A DNA stretch of 64,000 nucleotides, taken from positions 12,370,516-12,434,515 of the forward strand of contig JASSKH010000019.1 in NCBI GenBank assembly GCA_031763025.1, in the 5' to 3' direction. The notes beneath the pieces were generated by a model that was not told where the DNA came from, did not search any database, and was given only the letters and a program-made list of their open reading frames with translations. This DNA is from Macrocystis pyrifera (Eukaryota; Sar; Phaeophyceae; Laminariales; Laminariaceae). Shown here piece by piece: positions 24,651 to 35,648 of this stretch (positions within the stretch are counted from its first letter, which is position 1; the number at the start of each line of letters is the position of its first letter). The position numbers were made by a program, and so were the translations under genes.

Positions 24651-24904
24651 TGCCCGGTCCCTCGATGTTAGACAATACGAAACAAGCAAAACAGGCTCGT
24701 CATCCACCCACGCCACACGACTCCTTCAAGAAGGCCTATCAACCAAAGAAAGGAAGAGAAACCAGTAGCCCGACAGACTAATATTAGTATATTGACACAT
24801 GGGGTCGACGGCGGGCATGACTACTGATCAGTTCAAGAAATAAAATAAACAAAACAAAACAAATAAAAAAACAAAAAGAAGGCAAGGAAGACCACGTTCG
24901 AACC

Positions 24905-27900
24905 AGCTGCACCAGTTAGCGGCACGAGTAGTATAGGCATGTTCTACTTCCTAGTCTGCCCGGTGCCTTGCTACCCTGTCTGCCATCTCCTTCCTACTTT
25001 CGTCTGCAGGTTCCCTTCCACTCCTCCTGATCCCCCCCCTCTCCGCATTCCCTTGGTCGGGCTTTCTGTCACTCCTCCTGTTGCCCCTTCTCCCCCCCTT
25101 CCCTTGGACATCACCCACGGCAGATGCGCGGCGCTGTCTACTCAGCTCAGCCTCAGCCTCGTGCCACCTCACCACGAACCGTTCGGCTGCTTCAAGGATC
25201 CCCCGGTACCACTCCCCGTCTTTTTTGCAGCAGTGGACCACAGCGCGGTCTCAACTCCAAACACCAAGGGGGCGACTTCCGTTGACCCTTCGGTGGCTCG
25301 GAACTCCCTCAAGTCTTCGACTATGCATCTATGCTAAGTCTTCAACTGTCCGCCAGGTCTCGGGTTCTCCCCACCAGTCATCGTCCCGAACACTACCCGT
25401 CTGGGTAACCTCTCCTTGCTTTGCCGTGCCACACCCCCCCGCAAATAAGAGCCGCCGTTTGCGAATGGTCGTTTCGATGCTCTCGCGACAAGCCATCTTG
25501 AGGGCCTTCGCGTACGAGGGGGTGGTACGGTCAGTACGAAGTCGGCGCTGAAAGCCAATGACTCGCAAAAGGACTTGGTGGTGAGCCGTTCGAAGCTTGG
25601 CAAAGTGTTCCGCTCTGAGGGTCCACGTCACACACCCGCACAGCAGGGTCTCAATCGCCTCGGCCTTCAGCATTGGGACTTTCACGCTAAGGGGGGCGGT
25701 CGTCCTATCATACAGCTCCGGGCCAAACCGTTTGAGGCATGCTCGCATGAGACGGATCCGTCCGTCGATTTCGAGCGAGAGGTCAGCGATTTCGTGGATA
25801 ATGCCGCCTAGGATAAGAACTGGGCCGTCTGTTTATACCTCTGGCCTGCTGCTTCGATGACGAGCGGTGGTGCGAGGGTTATCTGGTCTGGTGTTTGTAG
25901 AAGCATTGTCTCTGTCTTCTTTTCCGACACCGTGAGACCTGCTGCTTCGAAGACAGTCACGATGACTGTCATCATTTTCGCGAGCTCTTCAGCCGATTTC
26001 GAGACAATTCCTGCGCCATCGGCGTACAACACGCCCCATGCAGCCCTTCGCACGCACGCCAACGGCTCTTGCTCCTCCGTTCCAACTACTACAGCATCAC
26101 TGAGTTGGACCAAATCCCCTCCGATGGCTTCGTCTTGGCTAAAGAGTACCAGTACGACTTGTAACGCAGCAGCGAAGAATACGTTGAACAGTAACGGTGA
26201 TAGCACACAGCCTTGCCGCAGCCCTTGCGTGAAATCAAACCATTTTGAGTGCTCGCCTTCATCCGTACGCACGCGAGCCCGCATGCCATCGTGGAAATTA
26301 CGGATAATTGTCAGCATCTTGGTTGGTACGCCAAAGCGTGTGAGTACCTCCCATAACAGCTCTCAGTCCGCAGAGTCGTACGTTTTCTGCAGATTGATGA
26401 AGCACACGTACAGGGGGATTTTCCTCTGTCGTCCGAGCTCTTGCAACCGGCGCACGACGAACGACATATCAATCCTTGATCGTGCGGGGCGGAAGCCGCA
26501 CTGTTCCTCCGGGAGTAATTCCTCGGTCTCGCAGTAGTTGCTGAGGCGGGACGCGGCGATTTTCAACATAACTTTGCCTGCGTGGGCAACAGGCGAAATC
26601 CCTCTGTAGTCGTTGCAATCAGTTCGGTCCTTCTTTTTGTGAAGGACCTTGCTGATCGCATCTTTCCATTGCTGGGGGACTTCTCCTGTTACCCAAACAT
26701 TGACAAGGATGTTGTGCAAGCACTGTGTGAATGCGGGGTGGTGGTCGATTTTCAGGGGTTCGGCCGGGAGACCATCTGGCCCGAGAGCTTTCCAATTTGA
26801 CACCCCCTTAAGTGCTTCCGTCATTTCGTCCATGGATGGTTCATCTCCGAGCGACAGCTTTAGCGGTCGTGGTGGCAAGAGGTCGATGATCATGGGATCG
26901 AGTTTAAGTGATTTCGTGTTCAAGACTTTGCGGTAAAAAACCCCCCCATCGTTCACGAATTCGCACCTCTTCCCGCAACAGCGTGCCATCCTCGTCCCCA
27001 ATGAGCTGTTAACTCCTCGCTTTAGTCCCTTCCAATCTTACCGCATTCGTAAGGTGCTTGTAAAAGCCTCCCTGGTCTTTGTTCGCTAGGAGTCGTTCGG
27101 TTTCGGCGAGGTACGCTTCGAAATACGCATGCAGTCCTGCGGCAATCACCTTCTGCAGGTTCGCACACGCAGATCTCAGTGTCTTCCACGCGGTTCTATC
27201 CCGGGGGTGGGCACGCAAGAATTGTCGTGCATCCTCCCTCGCTGTCCATGCTAATATGAATGCGGCCAAGGTTTCGGCAGACTCACACTATCCATGTCTG
27301 CGGTGGCGACGTGGAGGGGGTGGTACCTCTTTTTCGAACGCATCAACAATAGCCGCAGTGAAAAACTCAACCATGCCAGACCATTACGGGAATGGATAAG
27401 CTGGTTGAGAGTGGAAATGACCCTCGCGACTACTCGTTCACGACACTTTTCATCGGACATAAAAAGCTGCCTGTCGAACTCTCGGCGTTTTGTCGGTCTA
27501 CGTGTTTGTGTGTTGGGCGCAAAGTGACCACTGAGTCGGACTTTGATATACAAGATGTTGTGGTCTGGGTCAGCCTTAGCTGGGGCAGAAGGCTGTGGGA
27601 CGACTTTATCATCTTGTACTCCAGGTCGATGGGCTCGACGGGATGGGATGTGGTTGATCCGCTTACGGTCATTCGGGCTAGTGCCGTTGTGTGTATGCGA
27701 TATCCCACCCTTGCGCGTGCTGAAAAACGTGTTGGTGAGAGCTAACTTGCAATTGGTGGCGAACGACAGGAGCCGTTTGCCATTATCGTCACGAACATCA
27801 CGTCCATATGCTCCAAGCACTCTACTTTCATCATCAACGCACCCTTCCATCCCCTGTCAAGTTCGCGCGTTGGCATCCATCAATACAAACACTCTATCGT

Positions 27901-28075
27901 CGGGATCTTTTCCGCCAAGTCCTCCAGTTCCTGCCAGAAGCTACGTTTCAGTTCGGCGTCCTTGGTGCAGTCAGTTGGAGCATACGTACGCAAGGACGAA
28001 ATTAACTGCCCTCGCATTTGCTAGCCAGCTCAAAGCGCATAGGCATAAGCCGCTCGCCAATGAAGTACGAGTAGT
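24905..28075 (-). mobile_element. decayed RTE-like LINE (endonuclease + reverse transcriptase)
   Basis: Minus-strand remnants in order: endonuclease C-terminal part with ERLMPMRFEL, AYAPTDCTK-like and VFVLMDANAR (28075-27850) and CKLALTNTFFSTRK; then a linker; then RT with [86 protein letters not shown], and the catalytic box as LYADGAG where active enzymes have YADD; then the thumb and a C-terminal basic region ending near 24950. Multiple frameshifts and stops (for example after KTYDSAD near 26363) and the Asp-to-Gly change show it is inactive. The endonuclease N-terminus is missing, so the copy is 5'-truncated. An A-rich plus-strand stretch near 24835-24890 marks its 3' side. Confidence 0.88.
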
Positions 28076-29351
28076 TCAATGGTGTCTACCGTACATACTC
28101 AGCATTCAATACGTGGCGGGACTAACCCAATTTACTATTGATAATAGGGCTGGGTAGTAATCTACTGATTGACCTAGCCAGTGTACGTATTGGCCAGAAG
28201 TTTTATCTTACGTACGCCCAAGAAACACGCCATGTTACGGCAGTACGAAAACCCACTATTAATATTAATAAATGCGGCTAGGCGGGAGAGTAGAGGAGAG
28301 ACAGCAGTATACTGCTGCAATCCAGTATATTGATTGATTTTGACGACAGCAGTACAATCGCCACTGACTGAGTCAGTCGGTGCCCAGCCCCACCATTTAG
28401 ACTCCAGAGGAAACGAATGACGATGCTGCATTATACTTCGAAGTACCTGGTAGTATTAATGTTAATAGTAACTGGCAACTGCAGTAGCCACACGAAGACT
28501 GCCGGGCTGCTGGGGTAAAGGGGCGTGTTCAAACCACACGGCAAGGGAGATGCACGATGCGCACAAGGCATGACGCAACTTGTGTTGCTGCGCACTCACA
28601 CGCTCATATACTACTCTTCTAAGAGACGGCCGACAACCTTTTTGTGTCATTGTGCCGGTCCCTTTTGAGATGCAAGCGCGGGTGGAATTGCCCGCCCGCC
28701 AACCAACTGCTCATTTTCATGATCATCAACTCCAAACACCTTGTGGGCTTGAGTTTTCAGGCCTCTTTCGCGTTCCTCGCTATTCACCCGGCTTCGTGGG
28801 ATACACATACTGTAGCTACTCGTACGACTCAGATGTAGTGTGCTTTTCGTTTCTTGTCCCTATTGCTGCTGAGTTACTCATAGAACACTTCCTGTACTCT
28901 CACCAGGCACAGCACTACCTGCAGTATTGATGAGGTAATACAGCAGTAGTATTAATAGTGGTAGTGGTACAGATACACTATACCTGGTAAATATGTACCT
29001 GGTAGGTGCACAAGTGCGTACAGCGTACAGCAGAATCATACCTGGTGCCTCGAAACAACAGGCAGACAACCTCCAACAGGTTCGTTCCGAAAATTGATAT
29101 AAAATGTTCCCTGCTTCGCATTGACGAAGGAGCTTTGTCAACAATCGAACCAAGGCACCCCTTCCCCACGTGAGTCCATAGAGTCAACACTCTCATCAAC
29201 AGCGACAGCAGTCTACTCCGACGTGCAGCAGTACGCGGAAATGACGTGTCGCTCTCCGTGTTTGTTTCGTGCTACCGGCGTCAACCACTCACAACAAGCA
29301 ACAACAGCAGAAACAGCAGCAGCAGAACAAGGCAAAAGTCCGTGAACATAC
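28076..29351. other. no gene found; intron or intergenic
   Basis: No exon with convincing splice borders on either strand. Three TACCTGGTA motifs (near 28445, 28982 and 28998) and short CTG/GTA repeats are present. The region could be intronic to the minus-strand gene whose first exon is at 29352-29689. Confidence 0.4.
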
Positions 29352-29689
29352 CTCGACATGTTCAAGCCACGATCCGGTCCTGCTCCCATCCAGGGGCTCC
29401 CAAAGCCAACTCTCGATACTCGCAAGCCCGTTCCAGGAAATTGGACGGATGCAGCTTCTGTGGGAGGCGGAAACTTTGACGTCGATGCTGGTGACCCATT
29501 GGTGCTGCTGCTGGTGCTGCTGCCGCTATTGCTGCTCAAGCCGCGTGAGGGCAATGGGGACCGTCCCAAAGAACTGACGACTATAGTAGGTGTTAGTCTT
29601 GGCACGGATCGCAAAACCCGTACAGACGAAAGTGGGCGTCTGCAGTACACCCTCGGTGCGTGCAAAACTGCGCGAGACACTCGTCTCAT
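29352..29689 (-). CDS. probable first exon with organelle presequence; protein unknown
   Basis: The minus strand opens at ATG (29689-29687) into an Arg/Ser/Leu-rich N-terminus (MRRVSRAVLHAPRVYCRRPL), then a long Ser/Thr/Gly/Pro linker (SSNSGSSTSSSTNGSPASTS) and GFGSPWMGAGPDRG, ending in phase 2 at a good donor, AG|GTATGTTC. The composition (few acidic residues early, many Arg and Ser) is that of a mitochondrial or plastid transit peptide plus linker. I did not find the next exon; a LINE fills much of the downstream DNA. The plus strand is open across the same interval, so strand assignment rests on composition and the donor. If right, this gene is divergent from the hydrolase gene to its right. 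Confidence 0.4.
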
Positions 29690-29896
29690 TACTAGAGTAC
29701 AGCACAGCGTGAGCACATGTGCCGCAAAGCTACGTTCGCTGCGCACAAAGTTTGGAAATATCCCCCTGTGAGGTATGGCTTCCAATATTAATCGAACTCC
29801 CACAACGCAAAAAAAAACACATCGAAAAACGAAAAACACGTTTTCTCGCCTCGAGCTGCAGGCTACGAGAAGGGAGCACCTCTCCCGTAGGTCCGG

Positions 29897-30604
29897 ATGG
29901 TTAGACGAGGACGGTGCCTCGCGGCCTGCGTCCTCTTTCTCGAGACTTTTAGGACTGATGCGTGGTGGGTAGTAGACTCGGGGTTCCATCACACCGGAAC
30001 GGGGGCAAGCATATTTTCGATCGATCATTCGCGAGCAGCAGGCAAATCTCGTTCGCGATTGCATCGAAGAGCGCCCCTCCTACGACGCTGCCCGGCATCG
30101 GGAGACAATGTCCCGGGCAAAAAAATTGGGGCTGTTTTTCTCTGCCGGGAGAGGGGAGATGGTAAGCGCACAGGACGAGATTGCCGTTGGTGGCGTGCGG
30201 CGTCGTTTGTGGCCTGTCCTTTCGTTTTTCTGCCCTCCAAACCGCGATCTTGCTGTTGTAGCACCGGTATCCCTGTCTCGCCAGGGGGGGCGGAGGGACC
30301 CTATCGATACAAGAGGGACCCGACACCTTCTCTGCATTGGTCAGATCCCGGGCCGTGCCCCCCTCCGTTTGTGACGCGTCAGGGCTGGGACAGGCAGCGG
30401 CGTTACGGACTGATGTCCATGATAAAGGAGGATAAAACATCAACCGCAGACAGAAGAAATGGTAGCGACGATACTCCGCTGAGATCGCCTGATTCCGATC
30501 AAGGTTCCAGCAGCGGCGGCAGCAGCAGCAGCGCGTCTCTGCGCAGGAGAGGGGGGTCGGCTATGTCAGACCAAAGATTCCGACATGGAAGCACAAAGCG
30601 GTGA
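29897..30604 (+). CDS. possible coding region, strand and frame uncertain
   Basis: A 235-codon plus-strand frame begins at ATG 29897 and ends with a hydrophilic Ser-rich tail (SDQGSSSGGSSSSASLRRRG). Overlapping frames on both strands are also long, so the region is probably coding somewhere but I cannot fix the frame. A donor at 30162|GTAAGC in one plus frame (reading SLPGEGRW) has the phase needed to join the first recognised exon of the alpha/beta hydrolase at 32514, where a strand-plus-PG motif would be expected. This is a weak lead, not a model. Confidence 0.25.
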   Translation: MVRRGRCLAACVLFLETFRTDAWWVVDSGFHHTGTGASIFSIDHSRAAGKSRSRLHRRAPLLRRCPASGDNVPGKKIGAVFLCRERGDGKRTGRDCRWWRAASFVACPFVFLPSKPRSCCCSTGIPVSPGGAEGPYRYKRDPTPSLHWSDPGPCPPPFVTRQGWDRQRRYGLMSMIKEDKTSTADRRNGSDDTPLRSPDSDQGSSSGGSSSSASLRRRGGSAMSDQRFRHGSTKR

Positions 30605-31083
30605 TCATCCCTGGGTGAGAAATTGGACAAAGGCCTCATCCTGGCTGTAATAACGCGTTTCGACGCGCACGAATGCAACAATGCAACAATGTACCGCGAG
30701 TGGGATATTGTTCAACGTTTTTTGCTTCCAACATGTACACGAGGGAACAAAAGAGGCCAAAGAGGCAAGATGCGCGTTTTCTTGTTCAACTTCCTCCGTA
30801 ATATTTAAATTTCGAATAGGCAACCAGGGCACGTGGGTAGGAGTACTCAGCAGTGTATGCTGGCTGATGCTGTTTTGAGATGCTGGGATGCCTCCTACTA
30901 CCTGTGCGAGTAGTGACGTAACGACGACTGATACATACAGCAGCAGTGCGAGTCTACTACCTGCAGTCTACACGTACCGCGAGAACCACAAACGAGTAAA
31001 TCTTGAAGCAGCTGGACCTCGCTCTGCACCTTGTTTTTTTTTTTGTCTTTTTACGTATTAATAAGTACCAGGTATACCTATCA

Positions 31084-31176
31084 TTACCGGGGTCCATAGT
31101 TAATGGGACCTATGGCATACATAAAAACCTATATAGTAGCCTATTTTTATTAACAATATTTGGTCCTATTTACTAC
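31084..31176 (+). mobile_element. MITE, left part, interrupted by SINE fragment
   Basis: Starts TTACCGGGGTCCATAGTTAA and runs through the core to ATTTGGTCCTATTTACTAC, where it switches to SINE-like sequence. A degraded right end (ATCCCCCGTGATAATAG, 31406-31422) lies beyond the SINE part. Confidence 0.75.
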
Positions 31177-31405
31177 TTATTTATTTTCATCATCACTTTT
31201 ACTTTCCAGCCTAGCTCGTAGGAGGTTTTACCCTCAGCGATCTTCTGGACAAGCCGTGGTCACGGGTGTCGTCCCTTCTCCCCCTCCGATACGTGCATTT
31301 ATTTTTTGTCGCGCATAGGGTTCAGCATTCCCACTGCTCGTCGATTTTCATCGAATGTAGCTACGAACTCAACGCTCTCGCGCTTTCCGCTAATCATTTT
31401 TTTTT
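31177..31405 (-). mobile_element. SINE fragment lacking its tRNA-like head
   Basis: About 90% identical by eye over ~210 bp to the body of the SINE at 32967-33313 (shared CTCGTAGGAGGTTTTACCCT, GTTCAGCATTCCCACTGCTC). The part corresponding to the 5' tRNA-like head is absent, and the poly(A) side is reduced to an AT-rich stretch. Confidence 0.75.
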
Positions 31406-32513
31406 ATCCCCCGTGATAATAGATGATGATCCTCAGCCTTATCCGATCCGTTTTTAGTCGGCGGATCTCTCCCGCCTCTGACCGTGTTTCCGCGCGCTTT
31501 CTTCGCCGGGGCGTTCCCCCCCCACGCCCGATCCGCCCGGCGTCGGAGGATCCGCCCGCTCAGCGCCGTCGCGCCGGCGCGATGCCTGGACGTTGAGATC
31601 TACAAAGGAATCTCCGAAAATCCCTGCCCTGTCAGTGTTTCGGGCCATGGGCTCTCGACAGAGTGTATGCATTCGCGTGCTTCTTCCCGGCACCTCCTCT
31701 CCGATCTCCGACCCATGGGGAGGGTCGCCTACCCGACCGGCGTCACCGTCGTGGGGGCCTGCGCGGGTGGCTGTATCTGGAACATCGATGGAACGCCCCG
31801 ATAGCACATGCCACCCAGGCTTAGTTGAGAACTGCCATCCGTAAAACAATATGCCCCGGGATATATGAGAGATATACTGCATGTCACCTACAGCCAGCAG
31901 CACTTACGACGGCCAGCAGCACTTTTGGTGTATATGCAATCGTACAGCGGCAGCTGCAGTGGAGCCGTGCTACGTAGCTGCGGAGATGCACGGCTACAGC
32001 AGTACTGCTACAGCAGCTGCTGTGACGGCACCTTTCCACGGAGCTGCGCTGTCGGCCGTCGCGTACTCCCTGAGCTAGGAGTTCCTTGCACCGCCTTGTA
32101 TCATTCCGCCGCTTTTCGCTCAGTCGGCAAGTAATCGTCAGCATTCTGCCGCCGTTTCCAACGTTCATTAAGTGTGGAGCGCACGCTCTCAATCTCTTGG
32201 CATCGAGTCTCAGCCTCCTCCTCTACATTATGCCCCCGTCACTCAAGTCTGCGACGTGGCCGCTTGTACGTATGATGACAAGAAACAAGATGACAAGAAA
32301 CCCAGGCGGAGATTTACAAGAAAACAAGGAATTCGGGAACCGTTATACTGAACTTAGTGTAGAACGCACCCTCTCTCGAATATGAAACCCAGCCTCGGTC
32401 GTAATTTATGTTTCTTACTAGGTGTCCTGTGCTGCGGTACAGCACTATTAATAGTACGTTGTCCACACTTTTCCAAGTATGTAAGCTGAAACTGCCTTCC
32501 CGCGGTTCCACAG

Positions 32514-33831
32514 GTTCGCGACGGATGCGCGAGCGTTCGAGCAGCTGTGTCATCGCTTGGAGCGCAGGGGCATCGCAAGCGTCGTGGTTCCCATTCGGTG
32601 GTACCACTGGCTGCCAACCCTGGGAGGCAGGAGCGTGCGTCCGATCTTGGATCGAATCCACGAGACCGTCATCAGGTACGACATTACTTTATTACTCTAC
32701 GCGATCGCCTAAACTATTGGGCCCCTTTTTGACTTCCGAATTCGGTGAAGCCGGAGTTCTGCGCGCCGTCCGCGCGAAAATCGCCGAAAATCTTTTTTTT
32801 TTTTTTTGTTTGCGTTCCATCAGCGCACGCAGCTGGCGACTCTTGATAGCTACTGACAAATCCAGACATTGCTATTACGGGGGGTACATAGTTAATAGGA
32901 CCTATGGTACACATAAAAACCTACATATTTACCTATTTTTACTAACAAAATTTGGTCCCGTTAACTGTTTTTTTTTTTTTTTTTTTTTTTTTAATCATCA
33001 CTTTTACTTTCCAGCCCACTCGTAGGAGGTTTTACCCTCGACGATCTTCTGGACAAGCCGTGGTCACAGGTGTCGTCCCTTCTCCCCCCCGGTACGTGCC
33101 TTTATTTTTTGTCGCGCATAGGGTTCAGCATTCCCACTGCTCGTCGATTTTCATCGAATGTAGCCAACTCACGCTTTCGCGCTTTCCGCTTATCAATTTT
33201 TTATGCAAGAAAAAGTCCCTATGAGCATGCACTCGGTGAGACTCGAACTCACGAAATTGATCTTGACAGGCTCGCGGACCACCTACCAAGCCACCGGGGA
33301 CGCTACTCCCAATATGGACCCCCGTAATAGAGAGTCTGCGCTAAAGAAAAAACATTACGAATTTTGCTTATCTATTCCCCCGTTACCGACGACTAATTTG
33401 CACAAAATTGACGCAGTTACGCATTTTTGGTTTGTATATAATATTATCACTATTAATAGAGCCATATTTGTGATAAATGAGACTCGGCCGCGGCATTCTG
33501 TTGGCCGATTACTCTCCGGTCGCTTGAGATTGGCCAAGCTTGCCGCGAGAGTGGCCTCGGGCCATGACTTCTACCAGCGGGGTTTTGCGAGAAGAATTGA
33601 TGCCGCTGTTAGTGCATGCCTTTGCTGCCTGCTGCTGCAGCTGCTGCTGCACGTCACGGACGACTGCTACTATGTAGTGTGCTGCTGTTGGTAAGTGTGC
33701 TACTTGCTGCAGTGCTGTTGCTGCCAGCGCTGCGTCAAGCAAGCACTGCGGTAAGCAAGCGCTGCTGCAAGCAGAGCCGGCTCAATTACGCACTGCTGCA
33801 AGCGCGGTTGCAGGTGCTGCTGCTGCTCGCG

Positions 33832-33864
<33 letters not shown>

Positions 33865-35238
33865 GCAAGCGCGTACACCCTCGCCGCCACCCTCCTGATC
33901 TTCGCCGCTACGACCCCTTTTCGGGCTGAGAGGACAAGGAAGAAAAAGAAGGGCGATCTTCTCGTTATGGTGGCGTTGCTTGCACAGCGAGTGTCGAGGA
34001 GTGCAAGATAGACTGCCCTTCTGCCTGTCGGTGCTTGCTGCTGCTTACTGCTTCTGCAGCTTGCTACTGCTGCTGCTGCAGGTAGGTACTGCTGCTTGCG
34101 CGACTTCTGTTCTGCTCGTTTGGTCCTGCAAAAGCGCTGCCGCTGCTGCAAGTGTTTTTGTTTTCAAGCATCAGAATCCAATATGTACCTCTCCGATTAT
34201 GCGCATGCCGGAAGGTTTTCGATTATAATTATATTTCCGACGAAACCCTTGATAATTATTATACGCAAGACACTCTCTTCATTCACAAATGTGCACCAGC
34301 ACGAGTTCCTTATAGCGAGAGCTACCCGAATACTTGCTGAATACTGCAGTATTTAATCTACTGTATCTTGTATGCGTAAGAGGGTCTGTACAACCCAAAG
34401 TCCGCAGGTGTCAGTCCGATGAACAATAGTTCGTCTTTATCCGAACTGGGTGGGATGAGGGCTGGTTTTAGTAAGGAACATCAATGGTTACGTGGTCATT
34501 TTGTCTTCATTTTTTATTATATTTTGCGTCCATTAGATGAGGGGAACATTCGAGACACCAAGTTCGCAAAAAACTTCAGGTAGATAGAGTTTATCGAAAG
34601 CATGAAAATGTGGAACCTAGCGTTGATGTTCTCTCGTCGCTACTGCTGTTTCTTTGCAGTTTTGTCTCACTCCCAAATGACTCGTATACGTACCTGTTTT
34701 CGGTCACTACCCTTCGTTAAAGTCCCAAAAACCCCAGACAAATCCATGCCTCCATCCAACCTCAAGTATGAACTCCTAGGGAATAAACAGCACGGCAACA
34801 AATCGTTGGCGCTGCACTATAACATGGAGCACCAGATAATACCTGATATATTTTAGCGCTGTTGTACGTGCAGCTATACCATACCAGGTATGTGGGACCG
34901 CACGGGGATTGCTCCGCGTTCCGCGAGGACGGATGCATCTCACAACGCAGGTCGCACGCTGCCGGCCTCAATTTATTCGGCGCCCGTCGTTCGGAGCTGA
35001 GCCCCAGAGGAAAATGGATCATAGTCTCCCGCAACCCCATATCAGTATCATACCTATAAAAGCCGTAGGTGGTCTTTAGGCACGCGTTCGTCCACAGGTA
35101 CTTTCTTTAGAATACCAATCTCCGCCGTTTCACAGCCGAAGCACTTACTCCCACTTATTTTGGACGTCACGAAATATCGATATCGATATTATTTCATTTC
35201 TGCTGGTACCTGTCACTATTGCTATTAATTACCTGCTA

Positions 35239-35271
<33 letters not shown>

Positions 35272-35441
35272 CACTATTACGGGGGTCCATAGTTAACGGG
35301 ACTAAATTTTGTTAGTAAAAATAGGTAAATATATAGGTTTTTATGTATACCATAGGTCCTATTAACTATGGACCCCCGTAATACTACTGCTGCTGCTGCT
35401 ACTGCTACTACTACTACTAGTACTACTACTACTACTGCTAG

Positions 35442-35512
<71 letters not shown>

Positions 35513-35617
35513 TTACGGGGGTCCATAGTTAACGGGACTAAATTTTGTTATTAGAAATAGGTAAATATATAGGTTTTTATGTATACCATAGGTCCTATTA
35601 ACTATGTACCCCCGTAA

Positions 35618-35648
<31 letters not shown>

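Noticed and set aside
25857-26537. 226-codon plus-strand ORF
   Set aside because: It is antisense to the reverse transcriptase core, whose motifs ([21 protein letters not shown]) are clear on the minus strand.
29213-30064. 284-codon minus-strand ORF as one intact gene
   Set aside because: A good donor (AG|GTATGTTC) and a targeting-type start inside it fit a shorter first exon better; the ends of the long frame have no coding character.
31593-31844. VLLPGTSSP phrase as the missing first strand of the hydrolase
   Set aside because: The surrounding frame lacks the expected following sequence, and no donor of the right phase was found.
33236-33302. Functional tRNA gene
   Set aside because: T arm and box A are present but the acceptor stem does not pair, and the segment is the head of a SINE with a body and poly(A).
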